NCBI RefSeq assembly: GCF_019925205.1
Contig: NC_083565.1
Span: forward strand, 22,720,241-22,784,240
Direction: 5' to 3'
DNA length: 64,000 nucleotides
From: Metopolophium dirhodum
Lineage: Eukaryota > Arthropoda > Insecta > Hemiptera > Aphididae
The notes beneath the pieces are model-generated. The model was not told the DNA's origin. It was given only the letters and a program-made list of their open reading frames with translations, and made no database searches. Position 1 is the first letter of the stretch. Each line of letters starts with the position of its first letter. A program made the translations under genes and the position numbers. Positions 61,201-64,000 of the stretch are shown here, in pieces.

Positions 61201-63950
61201 ATTTTGCTAGGGGTTAAATCGTAAAAAAAAAATTGAAGGAGGGTGTTGGCGCCCGCAGGCAAATGCATTTTAGGAAACCAAAAAAAAAATTTGAAAAATC
61301 TAACTCTAGGAATACACATTACAAAGTACAAACTTAAATGCCCAGAATCTTAAACAGAAGAAACTATTCAAAATATTTAGTTCATTAAAGATAAGGATTA
61401 TATAAAGGTACCAGATTGTCAATGTTTAAAAAATTTGACTAGAGCTTAAATCATAAAAAAAAAATTGAAGGAGGGTGTTGACGCCCGCAGGCAAATGCAT
61501 TTTAGGAAACCAAAAAAAAATTTTGAATTAATTTTACTGTATGATCACACATTACAAAGTACAAACTAAAATGCCCAGAATCTTAAACAGAAGAAACTAT
61601 TCAAAATATTTAGTTCATTAAAGATAAGGATTATATAAAGGTACCAGATTGTCAATGTTTAAAAAATTTGGCTAGAGCTTAAATCATTAAAAAAAAATTG
61701 AAGGAGGGTGTTGGCGCCCGCAGGCAAATGCATTTTAGGAAACCAAAAAAAAATTTTGAATTAATTTTACTGTATGATCACACATTACAAAGTACAAACT
61801 AAAATGCCCAGCTTCTTAAACAGAAAAAACTATTTAAAATATTTATTTCATTAAACAAGGATTATTCAAAGGGTACCAGATTGTCAATGTATAAAAAATT
61901 TGGCTAGAGGTTAAATCATAAAAAAAAAAATTAAAGGAGGGTGTTGGCGCCCGCAGGCAAATGCATTTTTAAAAAGAAAAAAAAATTAAATAAATTATAT
62001 TGTGGGAATACACATTACAAAGTACAAATTAAAATCCCCAGAATCGTAAACAGAAAAAAATATTCAAAATATTTAGTTCATTCAAGAACGATTATTCACA
62101 GGGCACCAAGTTATCAATTTTCAATTCAATACAAAATATTCAACTAGAGTCAGATTACTAAAAAAAAAAATTGTAGGAGGGTGTTGGCGCCCGCAGGCAA
62201 ATGCATTTTAGGAAACCAAAAAAAAAATTGAACGGTAGGAATACACATTACAAAGTACAAACTAAAATGCCCAGCTTCCTAAACAGAAAAAACTATTTAA
62301 AATATTTATTTCATTAAACAAGGATTATTCAAAGGGTACCAGATTGTCAATGTATAAAAAATTTGGCTAGAGGTTAAATCATAAAAAAAAAATTGAAGGA
62401 GGGTGTTGGCGCCCGCAGGCAAATGCATTTTTAAAAAGAAAAAAAAATTAAATAAATTATATTGTGGGAATACACATTACAAAGTACAAATTAAAATCCC
62501 CAGAATCGTAAACAGAAAAAAATATTCAAAATATTTAGTTCATTCAAGAACGATTATTCACAGGGCACCAAGTTATCAATTTTCAAGTCAATACAAAATA
62601 TTCAACTAGAGTCAGATTACTAAAAAAAAAAATTGTAGGAGGGTGTTGGCGCCCGCAGGCAAATGCATTTTAGGAAACCAAAAAAAAAATTGAACGGTAG
62701 GAATACACATTACAAAGTACAAACTAAAATGCCCAGAATCTTAAACAGAAGAAACTATTCAAAATATTTAGTTCATTAAAGATAAGGATTATATAAAGGT
62801 ACCAGATTGTCAATGTTTAAAAAATTTGGCTAGAGCTTAAATCATTAAAAAAAAATTGAAGGAGGGTGTTGGCGCCCGCAGGCAAATGCATTTTAGGAAA
62901 CCAAAAAAAAATTTTGAATTAATTTTACTGTATGATCACACATTACAAAGTACAAACTAAAATGCCCAGCTTCTTAAACAGAAAAAACTATTTAAAATAT
63001 TTATTTCATTAAACAAGGATTATTCAAAGGGTACCAGATTGTCAATGTATAAAAAATTTGGCTAGAGGTTAAATCATAAAAAAAAAATTAAAGGAGGGTG
63101 TTGGCGCCCGCAGGCAAATGCATTTTTAAAAAGAAAAAAAAATTAAATAAATTATATTGTGGGAATACACATTACAAAGTACAAATTAAAATCCCCAGAA
63201 TCGTAAACAGAAAAAAATATTCAAAATATTTAGTTCATTCAAGAACGATTATTCACAGGGCACCAAGTTATCAATTTTCAAGTCAATACAAAATATTCAA
63301 CTAGAGTCAGATTACTAAAAAAAAAAATTGTAGGAGGGTGTTGGCGCCCGCAGGCAAATGCTCTTTAGGAAACCAAAAAAAAATTTTGAATAAATTTAAC
63401 TGTATGATTACACATTACAAAGTACAAATTAAAATGCCCAGCTTCTTAAACAAAAAAAACTATTTAAAATATTTAGTTCATTAAAGAATGATTATTTACA
63501 GGGCACCAAGTTATCAATTTTCACGTCAATACAAAATATTCAAGTAGAGTTACATAACAAAAAAAAAAAATTGAAGGAGGGTGTTGGCGCCGGCTTGTCA
63601 GTGTTTAAAAAATTTATATAGAAAGATTTAGATAGGAATTAAATAACAGAAAAAAATTCTCTGAAGACTTACAAATTTAAAAATATTCATATTAAAAATC
63701 ATAATTGAATTAAATTTATGAAAAAAAATTGAAAGGGGAACGTGGGCTACCGCAGGCAAACGCATTTTAAGAAGCAGATAAAAAATTTTAAAAAAATCAT
63801 ATTGCACCAGGTTGTTTGTGTTTTAAAAAAAGATATATATAAAAGAATCAAAAAAAGTTAAATATATAAAAAAATAAATTGAATGGGGAACGTGAGAGAA
63901 CCTAGCCAGTCTCTTTTCAAATTATATATTATGTACACAGGTACTCATCG
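58266..63950 (+). repeat. Satellite array C (~5.7 kb), + orientation, higher-order repeats
   Basis: Monomers of ~233 bp carry GGAGGGTGTTGGCGCCCGCA, the same core as array B in reverse. Higher-order structure is evident: blocks at 59291 and 59524 recur at 60449 and 60682 (offset 1158). The AAAAAGAAAAAAAAATTAAA-containing variant recurs at ~60110, 61966, 62428 and 63123, with 61966 to 63123 also 1157 apart (462 + 695). The array ends with the same degenerate units and junction sequence as 28.7-29.1 kb. The many 61-68-codon open frames are identical because the repeats are; they are not genes. Confidence 0.92.
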
Positions 63951-64000
63951 TACTCACAGGTATAGCCGGTTAATCTTGAAAAATATTTATACAAAAAAAT

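Noticed and set aside
58345..63304. Repeated, nearly identical 60-68-codon open frames as a gene family
   Set aside because: They lie on both strands of satellite monomers, are identical because the repeats are, and have no independent coding signal.
48215..63950. CRISPR-like array
   Set aside because: Whole monomers of 150-235 bp are conserved rather than short repeats with unique spacers, and the genome is eukaryotic.

Overview
This window looks like nuclear DNA of an insect, most probably an aphid. The evidence is high A+T content, spliced genes with GT-AG introns, the arthropod telomere motif TTAGG/CCTAA, very frequent (GGTA)n/(TACC)n microsatellites, and dense DNA-transposon and satellite sequence. 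The aphid assignment is inference. No prokaryotic operon, CRISPR array or complete rRNA/tRNA gene is visible.

One apparently intact protein-coding gene is present. It has eight exons on the + strand (4685-12399) and encodes a 556-residue phospholipase B-like (PLBD/LAMA family) lysosomal Ntn-hydrolase. All splice phases close, and the autoprocessing Ser-Cys pair (S207-C208) is kept. Its introns carry a tRNA-derived SINE, a pair of inverted TGCGCAC-type repeats, a hAT-like end pair and a perfect 40-bp palindrome.

From 12.4 to 28 kb there is no intact gene. The region holds a foldback MITE, two inverted and broken copies of the 3' part of a UBE2K-type ubiquitin-conjugating enzyme gene, nested inverted repeats, a 923-bp hAT element with a perfect 8-bp target duplication, GC-rich CpG-rich repeats, ~110-185-bp tandem repeats and two minisatellites. 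Fragments of a retrotransposon gag (807-1146) and of LINE reverse transcriptase (1908-2100, 37.85-38.27 kb) are decayed.

From 28 to 64 kb the layout is dominated by a satellite with ~150-235-bp monomers that share a GC core. It forms a short array (28.1-29.05 kb, + orientation), a long array in opposite orientation (48.2-58.24 kb) and a third array in + orientation (58.27-63.95 kb). The last two are mirror images around a (CCTAA)5 telomere-type tract. The same ~560-bp junction sequence caps the arrays. Between the first two arrays lie degenerate exon-donor-like cassettes (32.5-37.6 kb) and a ~9-kb structure with ~470-bp inverted ends. Inside that structure sits a 4.8-kb hAT transposon with perfect 14-bp terminal inverted repeats and a perfect 8-bp target duplication. 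Its multi-exon transposase is inactivated by three in-frame stops and a frameshift.

The strongest candidates for something new are the telomere motif at the centre of the satellite palindrome, a 33-bp perfect foldback insertion with an 8-bp target duplication, and the UBE2K inverted pseudogene pair.
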